From: Bacteroidaceae bacterium | GTDB taxonomy: Bacteria; Bacteroidota; Bacteroidia; Bacteroidales; Bacteroidaceae | Reading direction: 5' to 3' | NCBI GenBank assembly: GCA_030843315.1 | Contig: JAUUPT010000006.1 | Coordinates: 1-64,000 of the forward strand | Length of the DNA stretch: 64,000 nucleotides | In this document: positions 42,199 through 51,942 of the stretch, one piece after another | Position numbering within the stretch: position 1 is the stretch's first letter | Layout of the letters: each line of letters starts with the position of its first letter | Program-made: the position numbers and the translations under genes | The notes under the pieces: model-generated | What the model saw: only the letters and a program-made list of their open reading frames with translations | Told to the model about the DNA's origin: nothing | Databases searched by the model: none

Positions 42199-44235
42199 AT
42201 GAGAGCAATTCACTATTTACCCATCGCAGCGTTCTGCCTGTTGGCAGCATCCTGCAGCACAGGCAAGAAGCAGGCTGAACTTACAGCCGGCATCCAGCTT
42301 GCCAATCTTGACACTACGGCTCTACCCGGAACCGACTTCTATCAATACGCCTGTGGCGGTTGGATGCAGAACAATCCGATCCCCGGCGAGTATTCACAGT
42401 ATGGTTCCTTCACCATTCTTGCTGAAAATAATCAGAAGCAGATACAAGGTCTTATCGAAGAGTTGGCTGCTACCGAGCATGAAGCCGGTAGCGTTGCCCA
42501 AAAGGTAGGCGATCTCTATAAAATCGTAATGGACAGCGTGAAGCTGAACCGGGACGGTGTGGCTCCCATCAAAGCAGAACTCGACCGACTGGCTGCCCTG
42601 AAGGATACTAAGGAACTTTATCCCTTGCTTGGAGAATTGCAGAGGAAAGGTATCATATCCTATTTCTATGTAGGCGTAGGTGCCGATGACATGAACAGCG
42701 ACATGAATGCTGTGCAGTCCTTCCAAACGGGTCTGAGCATGGGCGAACGCGATTATTATCTGGAGAACGACGAGGCTATTTCCAAAATACGTGATGCTTT
42801 CCGTGTTCATGTGCAGAAGATGTACCAACTGGCTGGCTTCGATGAGGCTACCGCCAAGAAAGGTATGGAAGTGGTGATGGATGTGGAGACACGTCTTGCT
42901 AAGGCATTCCGTTCCCGTACGGAGTTGCGCGATCCTCATGCCAACTATAACAAGATGAGCATGGAAGAGCTGAAGAAGAACTATCCTACTTTCGACTGGG
43001 ATGCTTATCTGTCTGCACTGGGATTGAAGGATGTAAAGGAGATTATCATCGGCCAACCCGCTTCTATGAAAGCTGCTGCCGATATTCTGAATACTTTGCC
43101 CATCGACCGGCAAAGCCTCTATTTGCAATGGAAGTTGATCGATGCTTCTGCAAATTGCCTGAATGACGAAATCGTTGCACAGAACTTTGATTTCTACGAC
43201 CGTACCATGAGCGGTACCCAGGAAATGCAGCCCCGCTGGAAGAAAGCTGTCGGCACGGTAAGTTCCGCTTTGGGTGAAGCTGTCGGCCAGATGTATGTAG
43301 AGAAGTATTTCCCTGCTGCTGCCAAAGAACGTATGGTTACTCTGGTGAAGAACCTGCAAGAGAGTCTGGGCGAGCGTATCAAGAACCTGAGCTGGATGGG
43401 AGATTCCACCAAAGTGAAAGCATTGGAGAAGCTGGCTACCTTCCACGTGAAGATAGGATATCCTGACAAGTGGAAAGACTATTCTACTTTGGAGATTAAA
43501 GATGACTCTTTCTGGGCGAATGTTGAACGCGCCAATGAATGGAACCATAACGAGATGATTGCCAAAGCCGGTAAACCGGTGGATAAGGACGAGTGGCTGA
43601 TGACTCCGCAGACTGTAAACGCTTATTACAATCCGTCGACCAATGAAATTTGTTTCCCTGCCGGCATCCTGCAATATCCGTTCTTCGACATGAATGCGGA
43701 CGATGCCTTCAACTATGGTGCTATCGGTGTGGTGATAGGCCATGAAATGACTCACGGATTTGACGACCAAGGCCGCCAATATGATAAGGAAGGTAACCTG
43801 AAAGACTGGTGGACGGAAGAAGACGCCAAGAAGTTTGATGAACGTGCACAGGTGATGGTGAACTTCTTTGATAGCATTGAGGTTGCTCCGGGCGTATATG
43901 GCAACGGTCGTATGACGCTGGGCGAGAACATAGCCGACCACGGCGGTTTGCAGGTTTCTTACCATGCATTCAAGAAAGCTACGGCTGGTGCTCCGCTGCC
44001 GGTAATCGACGGCTTTACTCCCGAACAACGCTTCTTCCTGGCTTATGCCGGTGTATGGGCCAACAATATTCGTCCCGAAGAGGTGCTGAACCGTACGAAG
44101 AGTGACGTGCACGCACTGGGTAAATGGCGCGTAGACGGCGCCCTGCCTCAAATCGGTGCCTGGTACGAAGCATTCAACATCACAGAGAATGATCCGATGT
44201 TCTTGCCGGTAGAGAAACGGGTTTCTATCTGGTAA
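42199..44235 (+). CDS. M13 family zinc metallopeptidase (neprilysin/PepO type), lipoprotein
   Basis: This 678-residue peptidase has a lipoprotein signal (AFCLLAASC, Cys near residue 15). The M13 zinc site is VIGHEMTHGFDDQGRQYD (His515, Glu516, His519), with the downstream zinc ligand in GENIADHGG. The conserved NAYYNPSTNEICFPAGILQ block supports the family. It would cleave small peptides in the periplasm or at the surface. The length is typical. It starts 46 bases after the ABC-F gene and may share its transcript. A repeat palindrome follows the stop codon. Confidence 0.92.
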   Translation: MRAIHYLPIAAFCLLAASCSTGKKQAELTAGIQLANLDTTALPGTDFYQYACGGWMQNNPIPGEYSQYGSFTILAENNQKQIQGLIEELAATEHEAGSVAQKVGDLYKIVMDSVKLNRDGVAPIKAELDRLAALKDTKELYPLLGELQRKGIISYFYVGVGADDMNSDMNAVQSFQTGLSMGERDYYLENDEAISKIRDAFRVHVQKMYQLAGFDEATAKKGMEVVMDVETRLAKAFRSRTELRDPHANYNKMSMEELKKNYPTFDWDAYLSALGLKDVKEIIIGQPASMKAAADILNTLPIDRQSLYLQWKLIDASANCLNDEIVAQNFDFYDRTMSGTQEMQPRWKKAVGTVSSALGEAVGQMYVEKYFPAAAKERMVTLVKNLQESLGERIKNLSWMGDSTKVKALEKLATFHVKIGYPDKWKDYSTLEIKDDSFWANVERANEWNHNEMIAKAGKPVDKDEWLMTPQTVNAYYNPSTNEICFPAGILQYPFFDMNADDAFNYGAIGVVIGHEMTHGFDDQGRQYDKEGNLKDWWTEEDAKKFDERAQVMVNFFDSIEVAPGVYGNGRMTLGENIADHGGLQVSYHAFKKATAGAPLPVIDGFTPEQRFFLAYAGVWANNIRPEEVLNRTKSDVHALGKWRVDGALPQIGAWYEAFNITENDPMFLPVEKRVSIW

Positions 44236-44260
44236 GCAGGGAAAAGGCATAATTTTTCTG

Positions 44261-44324
44261 AAACGCGGGTTAGCGCAGATTAACGCAGATATTTCTTTGC
44301 GGAAATCTGCGCTAATCTGCGTTT
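44261..44324. repeat. Palindrome of 10-bp CGCAGATTAA-type units
   Basis: Arms 44261-44281 and 44304-44324 pair over 21 bases with two mismatches. They are built from TTAGCGCAGATT and AACGCAGAT words. The design and the CAGATTA core match the CACAGATTA elements at 57.8 and 59.3-59.7 kb, with CGC in place of CAC. Confidence 0.75.
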
Positions 44325-44403
44325 ATTTTATCATCTTCTCCTACCTTTTTTAATTATACCTAATTTATTGTGTATGAATGTATGTGCGAATAAACAAAAT
44401 TTG

Positions 44404-44411
44404 TAACTTTG
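44404..44411 (+). promoter_or_regulatory. -7 box (TAACTTTG) of purH
   Basis: TAACTTTG matches TAnnTTTG and lies 42 bases before the chosen purH start. It also makes the upstream in-frame codon at 44409 an impossible start, because that lies within the promoter. Confidence 0.6.
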
Positions 44412-44453
44412 CACTTCAAATACTTATATACGCATATTATAATACGCAAATCC

Positions 44454-45977
44454 ATGTCTGAAACAAAAAGAATTAAAACAGCTTTGGTATCTGTTTACCA
44501 TAAAGAAGGTTTGGACGAAATCATAACCAAACTGCATGAAGAAGGTGTAGAGTTCCTGTCGACCGGCGGAACCCGTCAATTTATAGAATCTTTAGGTTAT
44601 CCTTGCAAGGCAGTGGAAGACCTCACTACATACCCTTCCATCCTGGGTGGACGCGTGAAAACTTTGCACCCGAAAATATTCGGAGGTATTCTTTGCCGCC
44701 GCGGATTGGAACAGGACATGCAGCAGATTGCCAAGTATGAAATTCCTGAAATAGACCTCGTGATTGTTGATTTGTATCCGTTCGAAGCTACCGTTGCAAG
44801 CGGTGCCGAAGAACCTGCAATCATCGAGAAGATAGATATAGGCGGCATTTCTCTGATTCGTGCCGCTGCCAAGAATTATAACGATGTAGTTATCGTTGCT
44901 TCGCAAGCCCAATACCAGCCGCTTCGCGATATGCTGATGGAGCATGGCGCCGTTACTTCGCTCGAAGAACGCCGCTGGTTTGCCAAAGAGGCTTTCGCCG
45001 TTTCTTCCCACTACGACTCGGCCATCTTCAACTACTTTGATGGAGAAGAAGGTTCCGCTTTCCGTTGCTCTGCCAACAACCAGAAAACTTTGCGCTATGG
45101 TGAGAACCCGCATCAGAAAGGTTACTTCTACGGTAACATCGATGCAATGTTCGACCAGATTCACGGCAAGGAGATCTCTTACAACAACCTGCTCGACATC
45201 AATGCAGCCGTTGATTTGATTGATGAATTCGATGAAACGACTTTCGCTATATTGAAACATAACAATGCCTGCGGTCTGGCTTCCCGTGCTACGGTGCTGG
45301 AATCCTGGAACGATGCATTGGCCGGTGACCCGGTTTCGGCTTTCGGTGGTGTGCTTATCACCAACGGTGTGATAGACAAAGCGGCTGCCGAAGAAATCAA
45401 TAAGATATTCTTTGAGGTTATCATCGCTCCCGATTATGATGTGGATGCGTTGGAAATCCTCGGTCAGAAGAAGAACCGCATTATCCTGGTTCGCAAGCAG
45501 GCTGCCCTGCCCAAGAAGCAGTTCCGCTCTTTGCTGAACGGTGTGCTGGTACAAGACCGTGACCTCAAAGTAGAGACTCCTGAAGACTTGAAGACTGTAA
45601 CCACTAAAACTCCTACAGAGCAGGAAGTGGAAGATATGCTCTTCGCCAACAAGATTGTAAAGAACAGCAAGTCCAATGCCATCATATTGGCAAAAGGTAA
45701 GCAACTCCTGGCGAGCGGCGTAGGTCAGACCAGCCGCGTAGATGCCTTGAAACAAGCCATCGAGAAAGCCCATAACTTCGGCTTCGACCTGAATGGAGCC
45801 GTTATGGCCAGCGATGCATTCTTCCCCTTCCCCGACTGTGTGGAGATTGCGGGCAATGAAGGCGTAACAGCTGTTATCCAACCGGGCGGAAGTATCAAAG
45901 ACGAACTTTCGTTTGAATATTGCAACGAACATGGCATGGCAATGGTGATTACCGGATTCCGTCATTTTAAACACTAA
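44454..45977 (+). CDS. purH: Bifunctional AICAR formyltransferase/IMP cyclohydrolase
   Basis: PurH carries out the last two steps of purine synthesis: formylation of AICAR with 10-formyl-THF, then closure to IMP. The 507-residue protein has the MGS-like IMP cyclohydrolase domain (EFLSTGGTRQFI, VKTLHPKIFGGIL) and a C-terminal AICARFT domain (LKHNNACGLA, KSNAIILAKGKQL, FFPFPDCVE). I chose ATG 44454 (MSETKRIKTALVSVYH) because the earlier in-frame start at 44409 lies inside the -7 box. The gene is 17 bases upstream of mreB and appears to be in its transcription unit, as seen in other Bacteroides. Confidence 0.95.
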   Translation: MSETKRIKTALVSVYHKEGLDEIITKLHEEGVEFLSTGGTRQFIESLGYPCKAVEDLTTYPSILGGRVKTLHPKIFGGILCRRGLEQDMQQIAKYEIPEIDLVIVDLYPFEATVASGAEEPAIIEKIDIGGISLIRAAAKNYNDVVIVASQAQYQPLRDMLMEHGAVTSLEERRWFAKEAFAVSSHYDSAIFNYFDGEEGSAFRCSANNQKTLRYGENPHQKGYFYGNIDAMFDQIHGKEISYNNLLDINAAVDLIDEFDETTFAILKHNNACGLASRATVLESWNDALAGDPVSAFGGVLITNGVIDKAAAEEINKIFFEVIIAPDYDVDALEILGQKKNRIILVRKQAALPKKQFRSLLNGVLVQDRDLKVETPEDLKTVTTKTPTEQEVEDMLFANKIVKNSKSNAIILAKGKQLLASGVGQTSRVDALKQAIEKAHNFGFDLNGAVMASDAFFPFPDCVEIAGNEGVTAVIQPGGSIKDELSFEYCNEHGMAMVITGFRHFKH

Positions 45978-45994
45978 TAATTATCAATTATAGA

Positions 45995-47017
45995 ATGGGA
46001 TTATTCTCTTTTACTCAAGAAATAGCGATGGACCTTGGCACAGCCAATACCATCATCACCACGAATGGCAAAATTGTGGTGGATGAGCCTTCGGTAGTGG
46101 CGCTGGACCGTCGTACTGACAAGATGATTGCCGTGGGTGATAAGGCAAAGATGATGCACGAAAAGACCCACGAAAACATACGTACTATCCGTCCGTTGCG
46201 CGACGGTGTAATTGCCGACTTCTATGCTTGCGAGCAGATGATACGCGGACTAATTAAGATGGTGAACAACCGTAACCGCCTGTTCTCTCCTTCACTCCGT
46301 ATGGTGATCGGTGTTCCTTCGGGAAGTACCGAAGTAGAGCTTCGTGCCGTGCGCGACTCTGCCGAGCATGCCGGTGGACGTGACGTTTATCTGATTTTCG
46401 AGCCGATGGCTGCTGCTATCGGTATCGGTATTGATGTTGAGGCGCCGGAGGGTAACATGATTGTAGATATAGGTGGTGGTTCTACGGAAATTGCCGTTAT
46501 CTCCCTGGGAGGTATCGTGGCAAACAACTCCATCCGTATTGCCGGTGACGACCTGACTGCTGATATCCAGGAATACATGAGCCGCCAGCACAATGTAAAA
46601 GTCAGCGAGCGCATGGCAGAGCGTATCAAAATCAACGTGGGTGCCGCCTTGACCGAACTGGGTGAGGACGCTCCCGAAGATTACATCGTTCACGGTCCGA
46701 ACCGCATCACGGCATTGCCTATGGAAGTGCCGGTATGCTATCAGGAAGTGGCGCATTGTCTGGAGAAATCCATTTCCAAGATTGAGACGGCCATCCTGAA
46801 TGCCTTGGAGAATACTCCCCCCGAACTGTATGCCGACATCGTGCACAACGGTATCTATCTGGCAGGTGGCGGTGCATTGCTTCGCGGACTGGACAAGCGT
46901 TTGACAGATAAAATCAACATACCGTTCCACATTGCGGAAGACCCCTTGCATGCTGTTGCCAAAGGTACCGGCGTAGCATTGAAGAACGTCGACCGCTTCT
47001 CATTCTTAATGAGATAA
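45995..47017 (+). CDS. mreB: Rod shape-determining actin-like protein MreB
   Basis: MreB is a bacterial actin that forms membrane-associated filaments which guide the elongasome. The 340-residue protein has the actin-type phosphate loop MDLGTANTIIT, the second loop DIGGGSTEIAV, and the conserved VIGVPSG and YLAGGGALLRGLD motifs. It is the first gene of the mreBCD-pbp2-rodA series and is followed after 9 bases by mreC. Confidence 0.95.
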   Translation: MGLFSFTQEIAMDLGTANTIITTNGKIVVDEPSVVALDRRTDKMIAVGDKAKMMHEKTHENIRTIRPLRDGVIADFYACEQMIRGLIKMVNNRNRLFSPSLRMVIGVPSGSTEVELRAVRDSAEHAGGRDVYLIFEPMAAAIGIGIDVEAPEGNMIVDIGGGSTEIAVISLGGIVANNSIRIAGDDLTADIQEYMSRQHNVKVSERMAERIKINVGAALTELGEDAPEDYIVHGPNRITALPMEVPVCYQEVAHCLEKSISKIETAILNALENTPPELYADIVHNGIYLAGGGALLRGLDKRLTDKINIPFHIAEDPLHAVAKGTGVALKNVDRFSFLMR

Positions 47018-47026
47018 TACCGCCGT

Positions 47027-47872
47027 ATGCGAAATTTACTGAACTTCCTTATTAAATACAATTACTGGTTCCTCTTTCTGCTGTTAGAGGTTGCCAGTTT
47101 TGTTTTATTGTTCCGCTTCAACCATTATCAGCAGAGTGTGTACTTCACATCTGCCAACGAAGTGGCGGGGAAGGTTTATGAGATTTCGGGAGGTATCAGT
47201 TCCTATTTCCATTTGAAGTCGGTCAACGAAGATTTGCTGGACCGCAACGTGTGGCTGGAACAACGGGTTACTGCCCTGGAAAATGCGTTGAAGGAGCAAG
47301 GACAAGACTCTGCCAGGCTGTACAGCCTGGAGCGGCTTGCTACTGCCGAAAGCCGGATCTTCAAGGCGAACGTTATAAAGAACAGCTTGAATCGTGCGGA
47401 CAATTACATCACTCTGGACCGCGGTACAGAAGCGGGTATTCGTCCTGAGATGGGAGTGGTAGACGCCAACGGTGTGGTGGGCATTGTGTATAAAACGTCT
47501 CCCCACTATTCGCTGGTCATTCCGTTGCTGAACAGTAAGTCCAGCATCAGTTGTAAGATTGTGGGCAGCGATTACTTCGGTTACCTGAAGTGGGAAGGGG
47601 GCGATTCACGTTATGCCTATCTCAAGGACTTGCCTCGTCATGCTGAGTTCAACCTGGGCGATACGGTGGTGACCAGCGGTTATTCTACGGTTTTCCCCGA
47701 AGGTGTCCTGGTGGGTACGGTAGATGATATGTCCGACTCGCACGACGGACTTTCGTACTTGTTGAAGATAAAGCTGGGTACGGACTTTGGAAAGGTGAGC
47801 AACGTACGCGTCATATCGCGCAACGGGCAACAGGAACAGAAAGCGCTGGAGAATGATAAAGATTTGAAGTGA
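47027..47872 (+). CDS. mreC: Rod shape-determining protein MreC
   Basis: MreC has 281 residues with a single N-terminal membrane helix (about residues 9-28), a coiled coil (about 65-105) and a beta-rich periplasmic domain. The conserved segment is DRGTEAGIRPEMGVV followed by GVVGIVYKTSPHYSLV. It links the cytoplasmic MreB filament with PBP2 in the periplasm. It starts 9 bases after mreB and is followed by mreD after about 40 bases. The C-terminal tail of about 15 residues is charged. Confidence 0.93.
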   Translation: MRNLLNFLIKYNYWFLFLLLEVASFVLLFRFNHYQQSVYFTSANEVAGKVYEISGGISSYFHLKSVNEDLLDRNVWLEQRVTALENALKEQGQDSARLYSLERLATAESRIFKANVIKNSLNRADNYITLDRGTEAGIRPEMGVVDANGVVGIVYKTSPHYSLVIPLLNSKSSISCKIVGSDYFGYLKWEGGDSRYAYLKDLPRHAEFNLGDTVVTSGYSTVFPEGVLVGTVDDMSDSHDGLSYLLKIKLGTDFGKVSNVRVISRNGQQEQKALENDKDLK

Positions 47873-47911
47873 TAGATAGTTTCAATTTGAAAACAGTAAA
47901 TCTAAACGAAA

Positions 47912-48412
47912 TTGGTAATCAATTATCTGCATAAAATAGGGTGGTTTATCGGTTTGGTGCTGTTGCAGGTACTAATCCTGAACAATGTGCATATAGCGGG
48001 ATACGCCACCCCGTTTCTATACATTTACCTGATATTGAAATTCGAGTCGGATACTCCCCGCAATGTATTGATGCTGTGGGCATTCTTCTTGGGGCTGACG
48101 GTCGATGTCTTTTCCGATACTTCGGGCATGAATGCGGCAGCCACCGTATTGCTGGCTTTCCTGCGTCCCACTTTCCTGCGTTTGTTTGTGCCTCGCGATA
48201 CGTTGGACAGTATAGTGCCCGCTATCCGTACGATGGGTGTTTCCTCCTTTTTGAAATATCTGGTTGTGAGTGTTTTTGTGCACCACGGGGTGCTGCTTAC
48301 CATCGAATTCTTCTCCTTTGCCCATATAGGAATGCTGTTGCTCCGAATTGTGGCGAGTACACTGCTCACCGTGGGCTGCATAATGGCAGTGGAAGGAATG
48401 AGGAAGAAATGA
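47912..48412 (+). CDS. mreD: Rod shape-determining protein MreD
   Basis: MreD is a 166-residue inner-membrane protein with five or six hydrophobic segments, part of the MreBCD elongation complex. The N-terminal sequence VINYLHKIGWFIGLVLLQV is what is expected for Bacteroides MreD. The only start upstream of it in frame is TTG at 47912: an in-frame stop lies nine bases before, and the first internal Met is after residue 50. A rare TTG start is therefore inferred. The region between mreC and mreD contains no other gene. Confidence 0.88.
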   Translation: MVINYLHKIGWFIGLVLLQVLILNNVHIAGYATPFLYIYLILKFESDTPRNVLMLWAFFLGLTVDVFSDTSGMNAAATVLLAFLRPTFLRLFVPRDTLDSIVPAIRTMGVSSFLKYLVVSVFVHHGVLLTIEFFSFAHIGMLLLRIVASTLLTVGCIMAVEGMRKK

Positions 48413-48454
48413 TAAGTGATAAAGTGATTGGTGATAAAGTGATGGATGGGGATT
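48411..48454. repeat. 8-bp-period GTGATAAA repeat between mreD and pbp2
   Basis: Following the mreD stop codon, units AGTGATAA, AGTGATTG and GTGATAAAGTGATGG run up to the start of the pbp2 gene at 48460. Same family as 13620-13651 and 20622-20660. Confidence 0.6.
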
Positions 48455-48459
48455 AAGTA

Positions 48460-50328
48460 ATGGCAAAAGACTATATACTGGAGAAGCGTAAATATGTGAT
48501 AGGGGCGGTGGCTATTCTCATCGTCCTCATCTATGTATTCCGCCTGTTCGACTTGCAGATTATGACGGACGACTACAAGAAGAACGCGGACAGCAATGCC
48601 TTTCTCAACAAGATACAATACCCTTCGCGTGGAGCCATCTACGACCGCAACGGCAAGCTGCTCGTATTCAACCAGCCTGCCTACGATATCACCTTCGTGC
48701 CGCGCGAGGTGACCCAACTGGACACCCTCGACCTCTGCAACGCCTTGAACATTACCGAGGAACAGTTTGATAAGCGGATGAAGGATGTGAAGAACCGCTG
48801 GATGAATCCCGGCTATTCCAAATATACGCACCAGGTGTTTATGACACAACTCTCTGCCGAAGAGTGCGGCGTGTTCCAGGAGAAACTGTTCAAGTTTCCC
48901 GGCTTCTATATCCAGCGGCGCACCATCCGGCAATACTCCTACAATTCCGCCGGGCATACGCTGGGCGACATTGGCGAAGTATCCAAGAAAGACATTGAGA
49001 ATGACGATTACTACATCCGCGGCGACTATATCGGTAAACAAGGCATCGAGAAATCCTACGAGAAGTACCTGCGAGGCGAGAAGGGTGTGGAGATACTTCT
49101 CCGCGATGCCCACGGACGCATCCAGGGCCATTATATGGACGGCAAGCTCGACCGCCCTTCCGTGCCGGGCAAGAACCTGACACTGGGCATCGACATCGAC
49201 CTGCAAATGCTGGGCGAACGCCTGCTACAACATAAGATTGGCGCCATCGTTGCCATCGAACCCTCCACGGGCGAGATTCTCTGTATGGTGTCTTCCCCGT
49301 CCTTCGACCCTCACCTGATGATTGGTCGTCAGCGTGGCAAGAATCACCGCCTGCTCCAGATGGATAAGCGCAAGCCCCTGTTGAACCGTGCCATTATGGG
49401 AGCCTACCCTCCGGGATCCACTTTCAAGACGGCGCAGGCGCTCACCTTCCTGCAAGAAGAAATCATCCACGAAGATTATCCGGCTTATCCCTGTGCACAC
49501 GGTTTCAACTACGGAAGCCTGCACGTAGGATGCCACGGGCATGGTTCTCCCTTGCCCCTGATACCTGCTATTGCCACTTCGTGCAACTCATATTTCTGTT
49601 GGGGATTGTTCCGTATGTTTGGCGACAAGAAGTACGGTTCTCCTCAGAACGCTATCACCGTATGGAAAGACCACATGGTGTCGCAGGGATTCGGCTACCG
49701 CCTCGGCGTAGACCTTCCCGGCGAAGTGCGCGGCCTGATTCCCAACGCCAAGTATTACGACAAAGCCTATCGCGGTTCCTGGAACGGGCTCACCGTTATC
49801 AGTATCGCCATCGGGCAGGGCGAAATCCTCGCCACCCCGTTGCAGATAGCCAACTTGGGCGCCACCATCGCCAACCGCGGCCACTTCATCACCCCGCACA
49901 TCGTGAAGGAGATACAGGATAACGAATTGGACAGCATCTACCGCACCCCGCGCTATCCCACCATCGACCGCGAGAACTACGAACTGGTAGTGAAGGGTAT
50001 GCGTGCCGCCGTCACCGGAAGCACCGGAAGCGCCACCTGCCGCATGGTAGGCACTATCCTTCCCGGTGTAGAGGCTTGCGGAAAGACAGGTACGGCACAG
50101 AACCGCGGCAAGGACCACTCCGTCTTTATGGGATTTGCCCCGATGGACAACCCCAAGATAGCCATTGCGGTGTATGTGGAGAATGGTGGCTTCGGGGCTA
50201 CTTACGGCGTACCCATCGGTGCCATGATGATGGACCAGTACCTGCATGGCAAGCTCTCGCCCGAGAACGAATTGCGGGCGGAAGAATTCAGTAACCGCGT
50301 CATCCTCTACGGAGACGAAGAACGATAA
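48460..50328 (+). CDS. mrdA: Penicillin-binding protein 2 (elongation transpeptidase)
   Basis: PBP2 is the class B transpeptidase that crosslinks peptidoglycan during cell elongation, paired with the RodA glycosyltransferase. The 622-residue protein has one membrane helix near residues 12-30 and a non-catalytic dimerisation domain. The transpeptidase domain has active-site Ser320 in PPGSTFKTAQ (S-x-x-K), a SCN motif in ATSCNSYFCWG and a C-terminal KTGT in CGKTGTAQNRG. It follows mreD across a short repeat tract and is followed by rodA. Confidence 0.94.
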   Translation: MAKDYILEKRKYVIGAVAILIVLIYVFRLFDLQIMTDDYKKNADSNAFLNKIQYPSRGAIYDRNGKLLVFNQPAYDITFVPREVTQLDTLDLCNALNITEEQFDKRMKDVKNRWMNPGYSKYTHQVFMTQLSAEECGVFQEKLFKFPGFYIQRRTIRQYSYNSAGHTLGDIGEVSKKDIENDDYYIRGDYIGKQGIEKSYEKYLRGEKGVEILLRDAHGRIQGHYMDGKLDRPSVPGKNLTLGIDIDLQMLGERLLQHKIGAIVAIEPSTGEILCMVSSPSFDPHLMIGRQRGKNHRLLQMDKRKPLLNRAIMGAYPPGSTFKTAQALTFLQEEIIHEDYPAYPCAHGFNYGSLHVGCHGHGSPLPLIPAIATSCNSYFCWGLFRMFGDKKYGSPQNAITVWKDHMVSQGFGYRLGVDLPGEVRGLIPNAKYYDKAYRGSWNGLTVISIAIGQGEILATPLQIANLGATIANRGHFITPHIVKEIQDNELDSIYRTPRYPTIDRENYELVVKGMRAAVTGSTGSATCRMVGTILPGVEACGKTGTAQNRGKDHSVFMGFAPMDNPKIAIAVYVENGGFGATYGVPIGAMMMDQYLHGKLSPENELRAEEFSNRVILYGDEER

Positions 50329-50350
50329 CTTACAGATAACAATCATCGGC

Positions 50351-51805
50351 ATGACGAGAAGAGATAGTATATGGAAATCATTGGACTGGGTGACGATTGT
50401 CATCTACCTGATGCTGATTGTGTTCGGCTGGTTCAGCATTTGCGGGGCGAGCTACGACTATGGCGACCGCGACTTTCTCGACTTCTCCACCCGTGCCGGC
50501 AAGCAGTTCGTATGGATTATCTGCTCCTTCGGTCTTGGCTTCGTGCTGCTGATGCTGGACGATACCCTCTACGATATGTTTGCCTACCTTATATATATAG
50601 GGCTGATGCTGCTGCTTATTGTCACTATTTTCATAGCCCCCGATACCAAGGGGTCGCGCTCATGGCTCATCCTGGGGCCGGTGAGTTTGCAGCCGGCTGA
50701 GTTTGCCAAGTTTGCCACGGCGCTGGCGCTTGCCAAGTATATGAGCGCCTACTCCTTCACCATGAAGAACTGGAAGAACTTCGCAGTGCTGGTGGCACTT
50801 ATCCTGCTGCCCATGATGCTGATTATCTTGCAAAAGGAGACCGGTTCGGCGCTGGTCTACCTGGCTTTCTTCCTGATGCTCTATCGGGAGGGCATGCCGG
50901 GGGTGGTGCTGTTTTCCGGTGTGGCGGCAGTGGTCTACTTTGTGGTGGGCATCCGATTCGACTCGGTGATGATAGCCGATACGCCGACGCCTATCGGCGA
51001 GTTTGCGGTGCTGCTGATGGTGCTGCTTTTTGCCGGAAGCATGGTGTGGGTGTACAAGCGGCGCTGGTGGCCTGCGTTGTACATTGTAGGCGGGTCGCTC
51101 GTAGTGTTGCTCGTTGCCTATCTCGTCTCGGAGTACGCTGTTCCGTTCAACCTGGTATGGGTGGAGTGGGGGCTGTGTGTGGCAGTTATGGGCTATCTCA
51201 TCTTCCTGTCTCTGGCGGGCCGCTGCTGGACGTATCTGCTGATAGGGCTCTTTGCGCTCGGCTCCATCGGATTCCTCTATTCCAGCGACTACTTCTTCAA
51301 CAAGGTGCTGGAACCGCACCAGCGCATCCGCATCGAGGTGGTGCTGGGTATGGAAGAGGACTTGGCAGGCGCGGGGTATAACGTCAATCAGTCCAAGATA
51401 GCCATCGGCTCCGGCGGACTGGCGGGCAAAGGATTCCTGAACGGCACGCAGACTAAGTTGAAGTATGTGCCCGAACAGGACACGGATTTCATCTTCTGCA
51501 CCGTGGGCGAGGAAGAAGGTTTCATTGGTTCGGCGGCGGTGCTGCTGCTGTTCCTTATTCTGATATTACGGCTGGTGTCGGTTGCGGAACGGCAACCATC
51601 GGCATTCGGGCGGGTGTATGGCTACTCGGTGCTAAGCATCTTCCTTTTCCATCTTTTCATTAACATAGGCATGGTGCTTGGATTGACACCGGTCATCGGC
51701 ATCCCGTTGCCTTTCTTCAGTTACGGCGGTTCTTCGCTTTGGGGATTCACCATCCTGCTCTTTATCTTCCTGCGGATTGACGCGGGGCGCAACCGGAGAA
51801 TATAG
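50351..51805 (+). CDS. rodA: Rod shape-determining glycosyltransferase RodA
   Basis: RodA is a SEDS-family glycosyltransferase that polymerises lipid II for elongation, working with PBP2. The 484-residue protein has about ten membrane segments. The conserved SEDS blocks are QPAEFAKFATAL, the large loop with NQSKIAIGSGGLAGKGF and EQDTDFIFCTVGEE, and the final PFFSYGGSSLWG. I chose ATG 50351 (MTRRDSIWKSL), which lies 22 bases after the pbp2 stop. Earlier in-frame codons overlap pbp2. It ends the operon, and the next promoter-like site belongs to the men genes. Confidence 0.94.
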   Translation: MTRRDSIWKSLDWVTIVIYLMLIVFGWFSICGASYDYGDRDFLDFSTRAGKQFVWIICSFGLGFVLLMLDDTLYDMFAYLIYIGLMLLLIVTIFIAPDTKGSRSWLILGPVSLQPAEFAKFATALALAKYMSAYSFTMKNWKNFAVLVALILLPMMLIILQKETGSALVYLAFFLMLYREGMPGVVLFSGVAAVVYFVVGIRFDSVMIADTPTPIGEFAVLLMVLLFAGSMVWVYKRRWWPALYIVGGSLVVLLVAYLVSEYAVPFNLVWVEWGLCVAVMGYLIFLSLAGRCWTYLLIGLFALGSIGFLYSSDYFFNKVLEPHQRIRIEVVLGMEEDLAGAGYNVNQSKIAIGSGGLAGKGFLNGTQTKLKYVPEQDTDFIFCTVGEEEGFIGSAAVLLLFLILILRLVSVAERQPSAFGRVYGYSVLSIFLFHLFINIGMVLGLTPVIGIPLPFFSYGGSSLWGFTILLFIFLRIDAGRNRRI

Positions 51806-51913
51806 AAAACTTATCAAGGGTATATCTGTTATTATGAATGGTGCAGTATTCTGAAATCAATGCTCCGTGTAATCTTTCCCCATGAAATAACATAGAGTTT
51901 TGGCAGGATTGTT

Positions 51914-51921
51914 TAATTTTG
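51914..51921 (+). promoter_or_regulatory. -7 box (TAATTTTG) of the menaquinone operon
   Basis: TAATTTTG fits the TAnnTTTG consensus and lies 21 bases before the menF start codon. No clear -33 element is seen at the usual distance. Confidence 0.5.
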
Positions 51922-51942
51922 CAACCTTATAGATAGAGAATC

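Noticed and set aside
50246..50350. Longer RodA N-terminus overlapping pbp2
   Set aside because: The extra 35 residues overlap the end of pbp2 in another frame, are polar, and do not resemble RodA. ATG 50351 gives a typical start.
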